NCBI GenBank assembly: GCA_021442155.1
Contig: CM038221.1
Coordinates: 32,517,906-32,581,905, forward strand
DNA from: Cymbidium sinense
Taxonomy: Eukaryota > Streptophyta > Magnoliopsida > Asparagales > Orchidaceae
Length of the DNA: 64,000 nucleotides
Direction: 5' to 3'
Position numbers and translations under genes: made by a program. How positions within the stretch are numbered: position 1 is the stretch's first letter; every line of letters begins with the position of its first letter. The notes under the pieces were generated by a model. That model saw only the letters and a list, made by a program, of their open reading frames with translations, had not been told where the DNA came from and did not search any database. Of this stretch, positions 38,626-50,394 are shown in pieces.

Positions 38626-39297
38626 CTAAGCAATTTTGCAGGTGTACCCTTTGTACTCTCTATACTCTCTGTACTCTATACCTTCATACTCGTACTCTCC
38701 CCTTCTCTCTATACTCTCTATACTCTCTATACTTTCTAAAGCCTTCATAGGGGAAGTCCCTATGGTAGCCATCACAGGAGCCTCCCTTGTGGTAGCCTCT
38801 ACCACAGGGGCTTCCCAAGTGGATGTCTCTACAAGGGTAGCCACTGTAGTTACCTCCACAGGAGACTCCCCTATGGTAGCCTCCATAGGGGAAGCTCTTG
38901 TGGTAGCCTCCATAGGTGCTGCCCCTATGACTGCCTCCTTAAGAGATTCCCCTGTGGTCGCCTCCACAGGAGCTTCCCCCATGCTAGGGATGCTAGGGTC
39001 CTGCTGCCCAGTAATCACCACCTCAATAGCAGTTACCCTCAAATCAATTCCATCCATTATCTCTCTCATTGTTGCTTGAAAAGATGACATAATATCTTCC
39101 AAGGCCCTAAAACCTACAAGTATCCTCTCCACTACAAAGCCTTCTATGGGGGTAGTAGTAGAGGGCATGCTAGATACACTGGAAGGGGGAGAATGTCGAG
39201 GAGAGACATATGGAGATTCAGTGGGGGCTGCACTCAGTGGACTTAAAATGGGACTACTATCAGGCTCAACAAGGATTGTATGTTGGGTAGGGGACAA
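38626..39297 (-). pseudogene. Inverted partial copy: Ser/Pro/Thr-rich linker with 12-14-residue repeats
   Basis: A 223-codon minus-strand frame. Its first part (SSPILSPLSAAPTESPYVSP, ALEDIMSSFQATMREIMDGI, DLRVTAIEVV) matches the plus-strand linker at 35.4-35.7 kb. It continues into repeated EAPVEATTGES-like units encoded by a ~40-bp minisatellite (about 38750-38990). The last ~35 residues are read from the TACTCTC microsatellite (ESIESIESIERR). The ULP1 domain is absent, so this is the 5' half of the same gene in inverted orientation. Whether the frame is ever translated is unknown. Confidence 0.6.
38640..38735 (+). repeat. TACTCTCTA/G microsatellite-like stretch
   Basis: Runs of TACTCTCTATACTCTCTG at the junction between the loop and the inverted right arm. 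It probably arose by slippage of the palindrome-containing unit. Confidence 0.8.
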
Positions 39298-39639
39298 TGA
39301 TTCAAGGAACCAGGTCTCCTCTTCTAATATGTCCTCGAATGAAAGGTAGACCTGTGTTAAACCAATAAGAAAATGTGATGACTTACAATATAAATAAATA
39401 TATTCTTATATGAACTAAGTGATATTATTATGTGTTACCTAGTGTCCTCCCAAACTAGTGAAAGCATCATCTGCAAACTTTATTTTTTGGCCATCAACAC
39501 ATGGCTTGAGATGGAAATGGCGGCTTTATGATGCTTATATGCTCAGCCGCCTAGATCTACAATGAAAATTTATATAAGTTAACTTGCATTAAATAATATA
39601 TAATTGAAGATATAGAATGTACCATAAGAAGAGTGATAA

Positions 39640-40250
39640 TGTACCTGGGTGCCTTTTATGTCTGAATCTTTGATGTAATACCATCAAATTGTGAAACCAG
39701 GTAGGCCCAAATGGCCTCTGCCCAGTTGTATTTAGCAAATTTATCTATGTCATCGGCATAGGCAATCAATTTCAATGCCACCCTATAGTTGTGATATATA
39801 AAAAAGATTTGAAAGTAGAAAACATATGTACAACTGCACAAATTGTGCCACAGGCAACGAGCGATCTGAATTCTCAAGTTTATTCTTATACACGAAATAA
39901 CTACAACAAGGGGATTATATGACCTTCTCCCCTCTGTTTGGCATCCCTACAATTACTGCAACTTCATCAAGGAAAGGAATACACTGACCACCCAGAAAGA
40001 ATGCTTGCTTCTCTATATCCAAGCAAGAAAGGATTGACGTGATGGAAACTGAGTCTTGCTAAATTCCATGGAGTCTAGTAAATTGATGCAAATGAAGCCT
40101 CTTTAAAATGTGAATGACTTTATCAAGAAAAGCTACCATATTATCAACACCGCTCTAACTGGTAGGTACTGATCTTGTTGTCCTTTTCCACATTGTACAC
40201 TTCAAAATAAAAAGTCAATTAATGAGAACATTATCAGCACAATGGAGTCC
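39640..40250 (-). pseudogene. Inverted partial copy: DUF1985-like N-terminal piece
   Basis: Minus-strand counterpart of 34.6-35.1 kb and better preserved. Frame-joined reading gives LDKVIHILKRLH, QAFFLGGQCIPFLDEVAVIV, PVAQFVQLYMFST-like and ALKLIAYADDIDKFAKYNWA. An intron-like gap (about 39430-39640) separates it from the linker exon. The domain name is tentative. It is broken by several frameshifts. Confidence 0.55.
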
Positions 40251-40254
40251 TAGA

Positions 40255-43200
40255 GAGTAGACATGCCAAACTGCCTCTAAAACCAACCAATCAGCCTCCA
40301 AATTAATTCAAATATAAGGTAGTGAATATATTTCCTCCAAATAGCCCAAACAAAGTGGGAATAAATGAGAAATGCTATGTACTCTCATGAGAGTAGAGTA
40401 AGATGCAAAACTTACATAAAAATCAACCAATCAGCCCCAAATTATTCGTAATAGAATGTAATGAACATATTCCCTCCAAACAGGCCAAACTAAGTGAAAA
40501 AAAATAAGAAAAATGCTCTGTACTCACATGAGAGTAGAGAGAGTACAGATGCAAAACTCCCTTAGAAACCAACCAAACAGCCTCCAAATTACTTATAATA
40601 GAATGTAATGAACATATTTTCTCCAAACAGGCCAAAGAAACTGCTCAAAAATGAGAAAAATGCTATGTACTCTCATGAGTACAGATGCAAAACTCCCCTA
40701 GAAACTAGCCAAATAGCCTCCAAATTGCTTATAATGGAATGTAATGAACATATTTCCTCCAAACAGGCCAAAGAAACTGCTCAAAATGAGAAAAATGCTC
40801 TGTACTCTCATGATAGTACAGAGAGTAAAGACATAAATCTCTTATAGAAACAAACCAAACATCCTCTAAATTACTTATAATAGAATGTAATGAATATATT
40901 TCCTCCAAACAGGCCAAAGAAACTGGTCAAAAATGAGAAAAATGCTCTGAGCGTACAGATGCAAAAATGCCCTAAAAACTAACCAAACAGTCTCCAAATT
41001 GCTTATAATAGAATGAACTGAACATATTTCCTTCAAACAGACCAAAGAAACTGCTCAAAAATGAGAAAAATGCTTTGTACTCTCATGAGACTACAGAGAG
41101 TACAGATGCAAAGCTGCCCTAAAAATCAACCAAACAGTCTCCAAATTGCTTATAATGGAATATACTGAATATATTTCCTCCAAACAGGCCAAAGAAACTA
41201 CTCAAAATGAGAAAAATGCTTTATACTCTCATGAGAGTACAGAGAGTATAGATATAAAACTATCCTAAAAACCAACCAAACAGCCTCCCAAATTACTTCC
41301 AATGAAATGTAATGAATATATTCCCTATAAACAGGCCAAACCAAGTGGAAAAAAATGATAAAAAAATTTGTACTCTCATGAGAGTACAAATGAAAATCTC
41401 CCCTAAAAACCAATCAAACAGCCTAGAAATTGCTTCAAATGGAATGTAATGGACATATTATATCCAAATAGGCCAAAGAAACTAGAAAAAATAATAATTG
41501 CTCTGTACTCTCATGAGAGTACAGAGTAGATGCAAATATTCCCTAAAACTAACCAAACTGCCTCCAAATTACTTATAATGGAATGTAATGAACATATTTC
41601 CTCCAAACTAGCATAAGAAACTGGAAAGAAATGATAAAAATACATTGTACTCTCATGAGAGTATAAAGAGTACAAATACAAATCTCTCCTAGAAACCAAC
41701 CAAACAGCCTCCAAATTGCTTCCAATGGAATGTAATGAACATATTCCCTCCAAACAGGCCAAACCAAGTGGAGAAAAAAGATAAAAATAATATGTACTCT
41801 CATGAGAGTACAGAGTGTACAGATGCAAATCTCCCCTAAAAACTAACCAATCAGCCTCCAAATTATTTCAAATGGAATGTAATGAACATATTCCCTCCAA
41901 ATAGGCCAAACCAAGTGGAAAAAATGAGAAAATGTTTTATACTCTCATGAGAGTACAGAGAGTACATATGCAAATCTCTCCTAAAAACTAACCAAACAGC
42001 CTAGAAATTGCTTCAAATGGAATGTAATGAACATACTTTCTCCTAAGCCCAAAGAAACTAGAAGAAAAAAAAAAATGCTCTGTAGAGTACAGAGAGTATA
42101 GATACAAACTCTAAAACTAACCAAATAGCCTCCCAAATTGCTTTCAATGGAATGTAATGAACATATTCCCTCCAAACAAGCTAAACCAAGTAGAAAAAAA
42201 TGATTAAAAAAATCTGAACTCTCATGAGAGTACAGATGCAAATCTCCCCTAAAAACCAACCAAATAGCCTAGAAATTACTTCAAATGGAATGTAATGAAT
42301 ATATTTTCTCCTAACAGGCCAACGAAACTGGAAAAAAATGAGAAAAATAATCTATACTCTATGAGAGTAGAGAGAGTACATATGCAAAACTCCTTAAAAC
42401 CAACCAATCAGCCTCCCAAATTACTTCCAATGGAATATAATGAATATATTCCCTCCAAACAGGCCAAACTAAGTGAAAAAAATGATAAAAAAAATATGTA
42501 CTCGCATGAGAGTATAGAGAGTACAAATGCAAATCTCCCCTAAAAATCAACCAAACAGCCTAGAAATTGCTTCAAATGGAATGTAATGAATATATTTTCT
42601 CCGAACAGGCCAAAGAAACTAGAAAAAAATGAGAAAAATGCTATGTACTCTCATGAGAGTACAAAGAGTAAAGATGCAAATCTTCCCTAGAAACTAACCA
42701 AACAACATAGAAATTACTTCAAATGGAATGTACTGAACATATTTTCTCATAATAGGCCAAAGAAACTGGAAAAAAATGAAAATGCTCAGACTCTCATGAG
42801 AGAGAGAGTATGATGCAAATCTCCTAAAATCAACCAAACAGCCTAGAACTTACTTCAAATGGAATGTAATGAACATATTATATCCAAACAGGCCAAAGAA
42901 ATTGGAAAAAAAATGAGAAAAATATTATGTACTCTCATGAGAGTATAGATAGTACATTGAGTATAGATACAAATCTCCCATAGAAACTAACCAAACAGCC
43001 TCCAAATTGCTTATATAGAATGTAATGAACATATTTTCTCCAAACAGGCATAAGAAACAGGAAAAAAATGATACAAATTTTATGTGCTCTCATGAGAGTA
43101 CACAAAGTACAGATGCAAAACTGCCCTAAAAACTAATCAAATAGCCTCCCAAATTGCTTCCAATGGAATGTAATGAACATATTCCCTCCAAACATGTCAA

Positions 43201-43790
43201 ACCAATTGAAAAAAATGATACTCATGAAAGTACAGAGAGTACAGATGCAAAATTCCTCTAAAAATGAACCAAATAGCCTCCAAAGTGCTTCCAATAGAAT
43301 GTAATGAACATATTCTCTACAAATAGGGTTTAAAATTTGAAATAAATTGACAAAATGGGGTGTACTCTCTAGAGAGTTCAGAGAGTATACATACAAAAAA
43401 GCCTTAAAAAAGCCACCAATCAAGATTCAAACCTTCAAAGCCAAAATCAACATATTATATCCAAACAGGTCATAAGTCTTTTAAAAAAAATGACAATGGG
43501 TTGTACTCCGAGAGTAGAGTAATGCATGCAAAATCAAGCAAACATCTATTAATCAACCTACAAACAAATTGTAATGCCATCGACTGAACATATTATATCT
43601 AAAGAGGCCCCAGAATTCATCAAATCCTTCATGAAATAGCACCAAACATCCTACAATGTGATACACTAAACATATTACAAGCCCAAAGTTCAAAAATTTG
43701 AAAATAACGGCGTGTACCATCATGAGAGTACAGAGAGTACACATGCAACATATCACCAAATACCAATAAAATTGTCATCGTTCAATAAAA
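40255..43790 (-). repeat. Right-arm tandem array, ~185-bp units
   Basis: About 18-19 units, inverted relative to the left arm: CCAAATTGCTTATAATGGAA, TGTAATGAACATATTTCCTC, CAAACAGGCCAAAGAAACT and TGTACTCTCATGAGAGTACA. A perfect palindrome example is 42645-42662. Units here are less degraded than in the left arm. Open frames on both strands are repeat-derived. Confidence 0.92.
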
Positions 43791-43799
43791 GAACTCAAA

Positions 43800-44235
43800 T
43801 GTAGCAAATGTTCTCTACTCGACGGTGAGAACAATAGAGAAAACTTTAAATTTATTAAAGTTCAAAAATGCAGAAGAAATACCTCATGAGGTCACCTATA
43901 ATATCTCAATTTTTAATGCCCAAGATTTGCTAAATCTCTGAGGGAAGGTTGGACGTGCGCCGAGCGAGAGCGGGAGCTGAGCTCAGAAAATTTTTTGCGC
44001 AAAAAGAAAGCCCTAAACTATTCTGTGATGAAGAATATGGAATGACGTGCATGATATTTTTCTTCTTCCATTGTTTGAACGGACGGCCGTCGGGTCTGGG
44101 GCTAACGGATCGCCACGCGTCGAAGAATGCAATTGAAAAATGCAAAAAATGAGATTTTTTTAATAGTGGACACGTGTAGCACTATGATTGGAGTCCGACG
44201 TAAAGCTACGTCCGGACTCCACGTAATATTTTCTC
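43800..44235 (-). repeat. Foldback right terminal unique repeat
   Basis: Reverse-complement partner of 31214-31690. It contains GCCCTAAACTATTCTGTG and ends GTAATATTTTCTC. Confidence 0.85.
44190..44220. repeat. 31-nt near-perfect palindrome at the foldback terminus
   Basis: GGAGTCCGACGTAAAGC followed by its near reverse complement, ending CGTCCGGACTCC. It lies 15 nt inside the right end. The left end keeps only a partial form (AGCTTTACGTGCGGACTC at about 31240). Confidence 0.85.
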
Positions 44236-44249
44236 CCTTCTTACATATA

Positions 44250-45070
44250 AAATTCTGAATATGCCTCCGTTCAATCGTCAATGTCATCAACCCCAAAATA
44301 CCAAGAGCTTCTCTCCTCCCCATCTTCCCCTATTAGCTCCATCATACTTCTCTCGCACATTATCCCTTTTCTTTAAACTTATATTTCTTCCATTCCGATG
44401 CCATTTCCACTGTTGTTGCTTCCATCAATGGCAGGTTCTCGCCACCGAGCCACACCTTCTCGCTTCCCACGCTTTCTATCGGTGAGTTCCATTCCGCCTA
44501 GTTTTCATAACTTTGATTTCTTGGTTCAAGACGCGTGGCACCAAGTCCTCCACGCTCGAAGGCATCGTGGGTGAGATTATCTCCGCCAAAGATCTAATCT
44601 AATCGATGCCTCCACTATCTTCCTCGCCCTATCCATAAATGGCCATCATGTGAGCATCAATGATGGCACCGGTTCCAAGGAAGTCGGGTGAATATCCATG
44701 TCCAACTTCACGGCTGCGTTTACTTCCACGCTAACAAGTCCAACCGCCACGAACATGAAGCCCCTACAAGCACCTTTGCTGAGCTACATCTCCACCGATC
44801 ATACAATTTATTCTTCAAATTCGCCTTTCAATGTGAATCAACCATGTAATAGGACAACCGTAAAGTGGTGTGAAAACACCCGCTCACGCTTTCTCCTCCA
44901 ACCGCAGAGAAGAACGAGAGAACAACCGTCGGGTCAAAACTTTGAGGAGGCTTAAGATCTCGATTCACCTATCTCGAAGAGATCAAAGAGGACATCCACA
45001 TAATGACGGATCTCGCCTCTAGCGGCACCCTAGAAAGCGACCCAGTTGTACAACGACACGATGTGAGTTC
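44250..45070 (+). pseudogene. Unidentified plant gene fragment
   Basis: A GC-richer island directly outside the foldback element. Two good splice donors are visible: CGGTGAGT at about 44478 and GATGTGAGT at about 45061. Joining frames gives DASTIFLALSINGHHVSI, FAELHLHRSYNLFFKFAF and RSRFTYLEEIKEDIHIMTDL, which look like real protein but match no family I can name. At least three frameshifts and stops break it. It could be a decayed host gene end or a captured fragment. Confidence 0.45.
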
Positions 45071-46890
45071 ATGACCTTAACCTAATTACTAGTCAATATT
45101 TTTCTCTCATTTCTTTCTCTAACCTACTTCCCCAAATTTTTAGCTTAAAAACTCTACCGCTCGTCGCTAACGCCCATCTCACCTAATACATATCGAATGT
45201 CGATTAGCCTAACATTTTAAAGCTTCCAATCTAACTATGCCGTGCATGCTTGATTTCTTTCGGTTACAAGAGAGTCTAATCCCAACTATTATTTGGTCAT
45301 TCTTGGAGAAACAAAATAGGAAAACTCCTCTCAAATTTCAAATTGGATGCAATTAATTTGGTCTGTTTCGAACAATTGCAAATATCTGAAAAAATAGTGT
45401 TGAAGATACTTCAGAAGAATTTGGATGTCAGACACTATAATTTTTTTATTTTCAAAAAGTCAAACAACAACTTTCTAGCCTCCGCCACCACAAGAAGACA
45501 GATCAAGTTGGAAAATATAATTTTCTGGCTGGAGATTCTACAAAAAATAAGTAGATCATAATGTTCCAAACAACACTATAGTGTAGTGCCGCCACCGTCG
45601 CGCTAAATGCACGCTTAGTATATGATTGAGAGCTTGACTTTAATTAAAAGATCTTAAATTTAAAGCTTGTATATGTGTTATATATGTGAGTCTATCATTA
45701 AATTGGCTCAAATGTAAAAAAAAAAAAAAAAAAAAAATGAATTGACGATTTTTCATGCATGAAGAGATCTGGATTTTCAAAATGCCATAAAAGAAATGCT
45801 AGAGTTTTAGGATGGCGAGCCATAATGTTACCCATTTTGATGGGATGAGTTTTTTTTCTTATACTACGCGGGTTTCCCAAGGCCTACCTTATTTCAACCA
45901 TCAAAAGAGATTTACTTAATTGTGCTTAGTATCGCTTGAGGAAGCTATCTATTGATTCTCTATTCTAAAAGTTCTTAACTTTGATGTTTATAATTATTAA
46001 CTTATTAGAAAATATTTTAACCATAGAGTAGCATTAAAGGATTTATATTTTTTTATGAAGGAGAGAGTGGATTGGCATTTTCTTTATTATTGTTGTTTGT
46101 ACTTTGTTGGTTAAACTCTAATTTTTTTTAAACCATGGGTTTTAAAGAATTTGTGATATGCTTTTGATGAGTTACATTGTGCTAATGATGTCATCATCTT
46201 TTTTATTTTTTTCATTCTTTTCATTGTAATATTAAATAAAGCAACATATAAAAAAAAAAGAAAGATAGCCCAAAAAAAGTGAGAAAATGCATATAGTATA
46301 AACTCTGTTATGTGTGCTAAATATTCACATTAATAAATAAATGATATTTAGTATCTCAACTTTGTAAGAAGATCCAACAAATTTATAATTAAGAGAAGAA
46401 TGGTAAGGGATATAAAAGTTTTACATGGAAACTCAAAAGGAAAAATTGTTGGTTTTGTCCAATTAAAATAATTTCACTAATATATATTGACTATTATAAA
46501 TGATAGTCTTTTGTAGAGAATAGGAAAAATTATTTAGAATAAACTTCAATACTTTGATATTACTTTCAAGAAATTATATTATGGTCTGCAATCTTTTCTT
46601 TGGAGGAGAGATAAAAAAAAGAAATTTAGTGTAATGGTAATGCTAATGCATAGATTTGATAAAAAGACGTCTTGTTTAATTGTAATGCTAATGCAAAGAA
46701 TCAATTTTCGTGTTGCTAGAATACATTTGTATTACTTGTGATGATATGTTTTAACATTGTGAGCAATGATAGAGGAAAAGTTGGCTAACATCAACTTTAT
46801 TGTTAATGATATGTATCAACCTTATAAGCAGCAGCATATATTGCCATATAAACGATGGTATATGTTGACATTATTAGCGATGACATTCAA
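45070..46890. other. No gene recognised
   Basis: AT-rich. A short frame at 45343-45561 has no recognisable domain. A run of about 22 A lies at 45717-45738, and no retroposed body could be tied to it. Confidence 0.45.
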
Positions 46891-46899
46891 TAAAGTTTA

Positions 46900-48330
46900 G
46901 GGTGATGGAAGATGGATGACCATAATCATATTTCAAAGGTCGAGCAATCATAGTTAATTGTTGGAGGTCAGATGATATTAGTCAGGTGATGGTGTTCGAG
47001 GGATAGTAGTGGTCGAGTGATTTTAATTTAATGATGGTAGTTGGGCAATTGTGGTTGTATGACATTGATTAGGAGGTCATCATCAAGTAAAGTTTATTGA
47101 GAGATTTTAGTTAAGCAATGCGAATGGGGAGACCATAGTTCAGCAATAGAGGATATGGAAAGCATCTATTTAAAATATAGAATATGAAATACATATTTGA
47201 TACAACATTTTTATAAATGTCCAATTTATAAATTTTAAAATAATAATTTATAATGATATAAATTATATAAATATTAAATATGCCAAAAAGTTATAATATT
47301 ATACGGACAAAAATATTGAAATTTAACATTGTAAGAAATATGAGTAAATGATTAACATATTATGTTTAAATCAAAATAGAGTGTAAAAGAAAGAGTAAAT
47401 AATTACAAAAAATAATAGATATAATAAAAAAATGATAAGTGATCAAATTCTAATGATATCTTAAAAATGAAAAAGATATTAATAATTTTTAGAGTATAGT
47501 ATATACAAAAAATAATATATTTAGTATAGTATAACCAAACAAAATTTATTATTAAATTATACCTTTATTTAATATTTATAAATTTTAAACTTAATTATTT
47601 AGGACATGTGTCTAACATGCATGTTAGAATATTTTTAAAAAAATTAGACATGCTAACATGTGTTGGAGATGTATCACCTGTGTGTTTGTGTCCAATATAT
47701 GTTAGATACTTTGGTGCATCATAGTTATATGATTGTAGTTGTCTAAAGATAGTCTAGTGATTGAGTTAGGTGATGAGTGTTAGAAGATTATTGTCAAGCG
47801 ATAGATGCCGGAAAACTTTAGTTGGGAGATAATGAACGGGTGATCATTGATGATTGTTTGAGATGTAGAGAGTGTAGTCGTGTGTTAGATGATGAAATAT
47901 AATAGTTGATTGTTGGATAATGTGCACTTATAGTCAATCATTAGAAGACTGGTGATAGTAGTCTAGAATCAATAATCATGAAATTATAGTTGGATGATTG
48001 AAGTCAAGCGACTGAAGTCAGTTGTTAGAGGTCGAGCGATGGACATCGAGCTATTATATTTGTGTGACAGTGGTTTGGTGGTCACAAATGAAATGGAGGT
48101 TGAGAGACCATCATCAAGTGATTGTTGTTAGGAGATCTCATAGGACGATGGCAGATGAGCAATCTTAATTGGTCATCAAATATTGGGAGACTATAGTTGA
48201 GTAGTGGAGATGAGCAATGAAAATCAAGAAAATATAGTTGTGAGATGATGGTTCAGCCATTGCAATCAAGCAATGGTGGTTGGGAGATAATCATCAAGTA
48301 ACTGTTATTATTGTTAATCATATTTGAGGT
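46900..48330 (+). repeat. Decayed G/T/A-rich minisatellite with an AT-rich insertion
   Basis: 46.9-47.15 kb and 47.74-48.33 kb are built from loosely repeated ~20-25-bp phrases such as GGTCGAGCGATG, AGTTGGGAGAT, GTCAAGCGACTG and GGAGACCATAGTT. The intervening 47.16-47.73 kb is very AT-rich and unlike it, so probably an insertion. No coding. Confidence 0.6.
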
Positions 48331-48404
48331 ATGTGGACTAAATATAATTGCATTTCTTATCATTTACTTTTATCCTGTGATTTTACAAGTTTGATTCCCA
48401 GATA

Positions 48405-48611
48405 AGCCTCGTAAGTAGCATCTCGTTTTACCAAACGACGAACACAAGCATATCCATCATATGGCCCAAATTAAAAATAATGTAATCACGCTTATTCCAA
48501 CGATGGATGAATAATCTACATAGAACTTCAAAGCGGGTTTCCGTAAGTTTATTTATTTTAACACATAATTTTAATTAAACCTAAAACCACAATAGCATAG
48601 AACAGACCCCC
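48405..48611 (+). promoter_or_regulatory. Duplicated upstream region of DUF1639 copy 2
   Basis: Reverse complement of about 11920-12125 upstream of copy 1, so it was part of the duplicated gene unit. AAAATAAATAAACTTACG-type blocks are shared. No TATA box or other element can be assigned with confidence. Confidence 0.5.
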
Positions 48612-49440
48612 CATGAACGTTGAAGCCTTTGCGCGTTGCTCCCAGCCTCCACTTCCCTCTCTTCTTCCCCTTCTTTCCATCTTCCTGCTTTCTAATTATG
48701 CTTGTTTAGAGGTCAGGTGACCACAGGCTGGAAGAGCTCATGCACACCAAGGAGAAGGCAGCACTCGCTCTCCTGCAGGGCAGACTCGATTTCACAACTT
48801 TTCCTTTCTGAGACAAGCTAGGGGCAGTCAATGGATTCTCCACTGTGTGAACCTCGTCTTTGGGATCGATAGCTCTGTCGCTGGATCGACGGTTCCTAAA
48901 ACCCAAATAGAGCCCTAGAACAAGTGGCAAGCTTCATATTCTTCTGACGCAGGAGATTCCAAGGAAAAGGAGACTGAGCAGAATTAACAACCTTCTACCA
49001 CCACTGAAGAGGTTGTTGCAGCGCCAACCAGGCCATAAAATCTTTGGACAAGAAGAGCCTCCTACTATGCCCGATCGGAGAATGGAAGAAATCAATCCCC
49101 TAAACTGCTAATGGGAAAATACGATCTAGCCAAAGCAAGTACACTAAGATCAATCGCCAGCGAAAATGGCAAGCGGAGGCATTTCTTTGTTTCATTATCC
49201 AAAGAAGAGATCGAAGAGGACTTTTATCGAAGACCCAAAAAGAGTTCGAAGATTGTGCAGAAGCAACTCGATGTGATAAGAAATTTCAATTTCAGTGCCA
49301 AAAAAACCCATTCTAGTTATATATTGTGTCTCCATTTTTAAATTTCTCAGTTCATCCTTGCAAGCGTTGTTCCGCAGCTTGTGGCTTTCTAAAGTTCAGC
49401 ATATGATTACAAAGTAGTCGAATGAGGCAATTATTCATTC
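48612..49440 (+). pseudogene. DUF1639-family pseudogene copy 2 (uninterrupted by MULE-A)
   Basis: Paralogue of the split minus-strand gene. Joined frames show FHNFSF (about 48785), NLWTRRASYYARSENG (about 49035), then a good frame from the ATG at 49111: KYDLAKASTLRSIA, FFVSLSKEEIEEDFY, RRPKKSSKIVQKQLD. A GT donor at 49273 and an AG at 49363-49364 match the intron of copy 1. Exon 2 begins with LFRSLWLSK-like coding. Lesions: a TAA where copy 1 has the Trp of PWNL, an eight-codon in-frame deletion after EEDFY (copy 1 has TFKGLKPN there), and frameshifts in the N-terminal part. The Gln before KQLD, a stop in copy 1, is intact here. A copia LTR begins about 110 bp downstream. Confidence 0.75.
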
Positions 49441-49549
49441 TTCTTTCAAGTATTTCTAGCAAAATTTTCAATTGAGAGAAACTGAAAATGATCTTCTTTG
49501 TGGAAGAAGAGAATTGTTTATGCATAGAGCGGTAGCTTTGAGGAGATCT

Positions 49550-49985
49550 TGTTAAGAATTTTGAATGTGAATTCACATATAAATTTAATTATATATTATA
49601 TGCTATCTTATTTTTAAATTTATTAATTTTGTAATCTAATAAAGATTAATTAATTTTAGACTTTTGAGATATTTTATTAATTTTGTGTGAAATTATAATG
49701 TGTAGAGACCGGACATTTTATTTTAATTTAATAATGAGCTGAAATAAAATGAAATACACTCAAATATAAATATGATCATGATCCACATTTTAAAGGATTG
49801 GTTCTTACTTTTCTCACATCATCGTGAAAAGAATCTCTCTCTCTCTCTCTCAAGAGCACCCTTTTAAAAGTGGAAGGCCAAAATTATGTGATAGTTCTTT
49901 CATTGATTGATCTTCGATTAAATCTTGTTGATGATTTGACATGAGATACGGAAAAGATAAATTAATTCTAGCTTCATATATTTCA
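49550..49985 (+). repeat. Putative copia 5' LTR
   Basis: Begins TGTTAAGAATTTTGAATGTG, ends TTTCA, and is followed after six bases by a tRNA-Met-type primer-binding site. It contains a CT-rich stretch (about 49830-49850). The start is the most plausible TG upstream; without the 3' LTR it cannot be proved. Confidence 0.6.
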
Positions 49986-49991
49986 AATAAG

Positions 49992-50003
49992 TGGTATTAG
50001 AAC
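49992..50003 (+). other. Primer-binding site (initiator Met tRNA type)
   Basis: TGGTATTAGAAC, two changes from the common plant copia primer-binding site TGGTATCAGAGC. Confidence 0.65.
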
Positions 50004-50394
50004 AGTTATCATGTTAAATCATTGAGAAATGATTTTTTTCTCAATCTTTTGTATTGATTACTTTGAAAAATTTAGATCAAAATGCATGTTTAAAAATTTC
50101 TGTGCAAATTATTTGGTCATGTATATGAAATATTGACATTCTTTAGATGATTTTTTTCTATCGTTGATTTTGAGTAAAAGAATAAAGCTAAAATTTACTT
50201 TATACTTTTATCACAATTTCAATTTTTGTTTATGTGATCAATATGTTTATTCTCGTAATTAGGATTTTAATTTGAGAAATAAAATTCATATTCAGGCATA
50301 TGAATTTGATTCAATCATGCTTCAACTTTCATTATTTTTTTAAATTTTGAGGATTTTGTAAGATTATGATTAATGGTTATAATTATTTTTCTTA

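Larger units (their letters stand above)
31214..44235. mobile_element. ~13-kb foldback element with palindromic-repeat arms and ULP1-like gene relic
   Basis: The ends at 31214 (GAGAAAATATTAC) and 44235 (GTAATATTTTCTC) are inverted copies. Inverted homology continues inward through unique terminal sequence, long tandem arrays (31.7-34.56 and 40.26-43.78 kb) and the 5' part of a gene (34.6-36.0 against 38.76-40.25 kb). The central loop (about 36.0-38.65 kb) holds a C48 protease relic and a third, different tandem array. No transposase is present. A clean TSD was not found. Long complex TIRs with subrepeats plus a Kaonashi-like ULP gene suggest a non-autonomous MULE or foldback transposon; the superfamily is an inference. 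An alternative is two related elements inserted head to head. Confidence 0.75.

Noticed and set aside
40423..43423. Minus-strand frames in the right array as genes
   Set aside because: They read the same non-coding repeat unit. Openness comes from unit length and composition.
31690..43790. CRISPR-like array because of regularly spaced palindromes
   Set aside because: Units are ~155-190 bp and homologous throughout, with no unique spacers, no cas genes and a plant nuclear context.
45717..45738. Poly(A) run as the tail of a retroposed gene
   Set aside because: No body with gene-like sequence or TSD could be linked to it.
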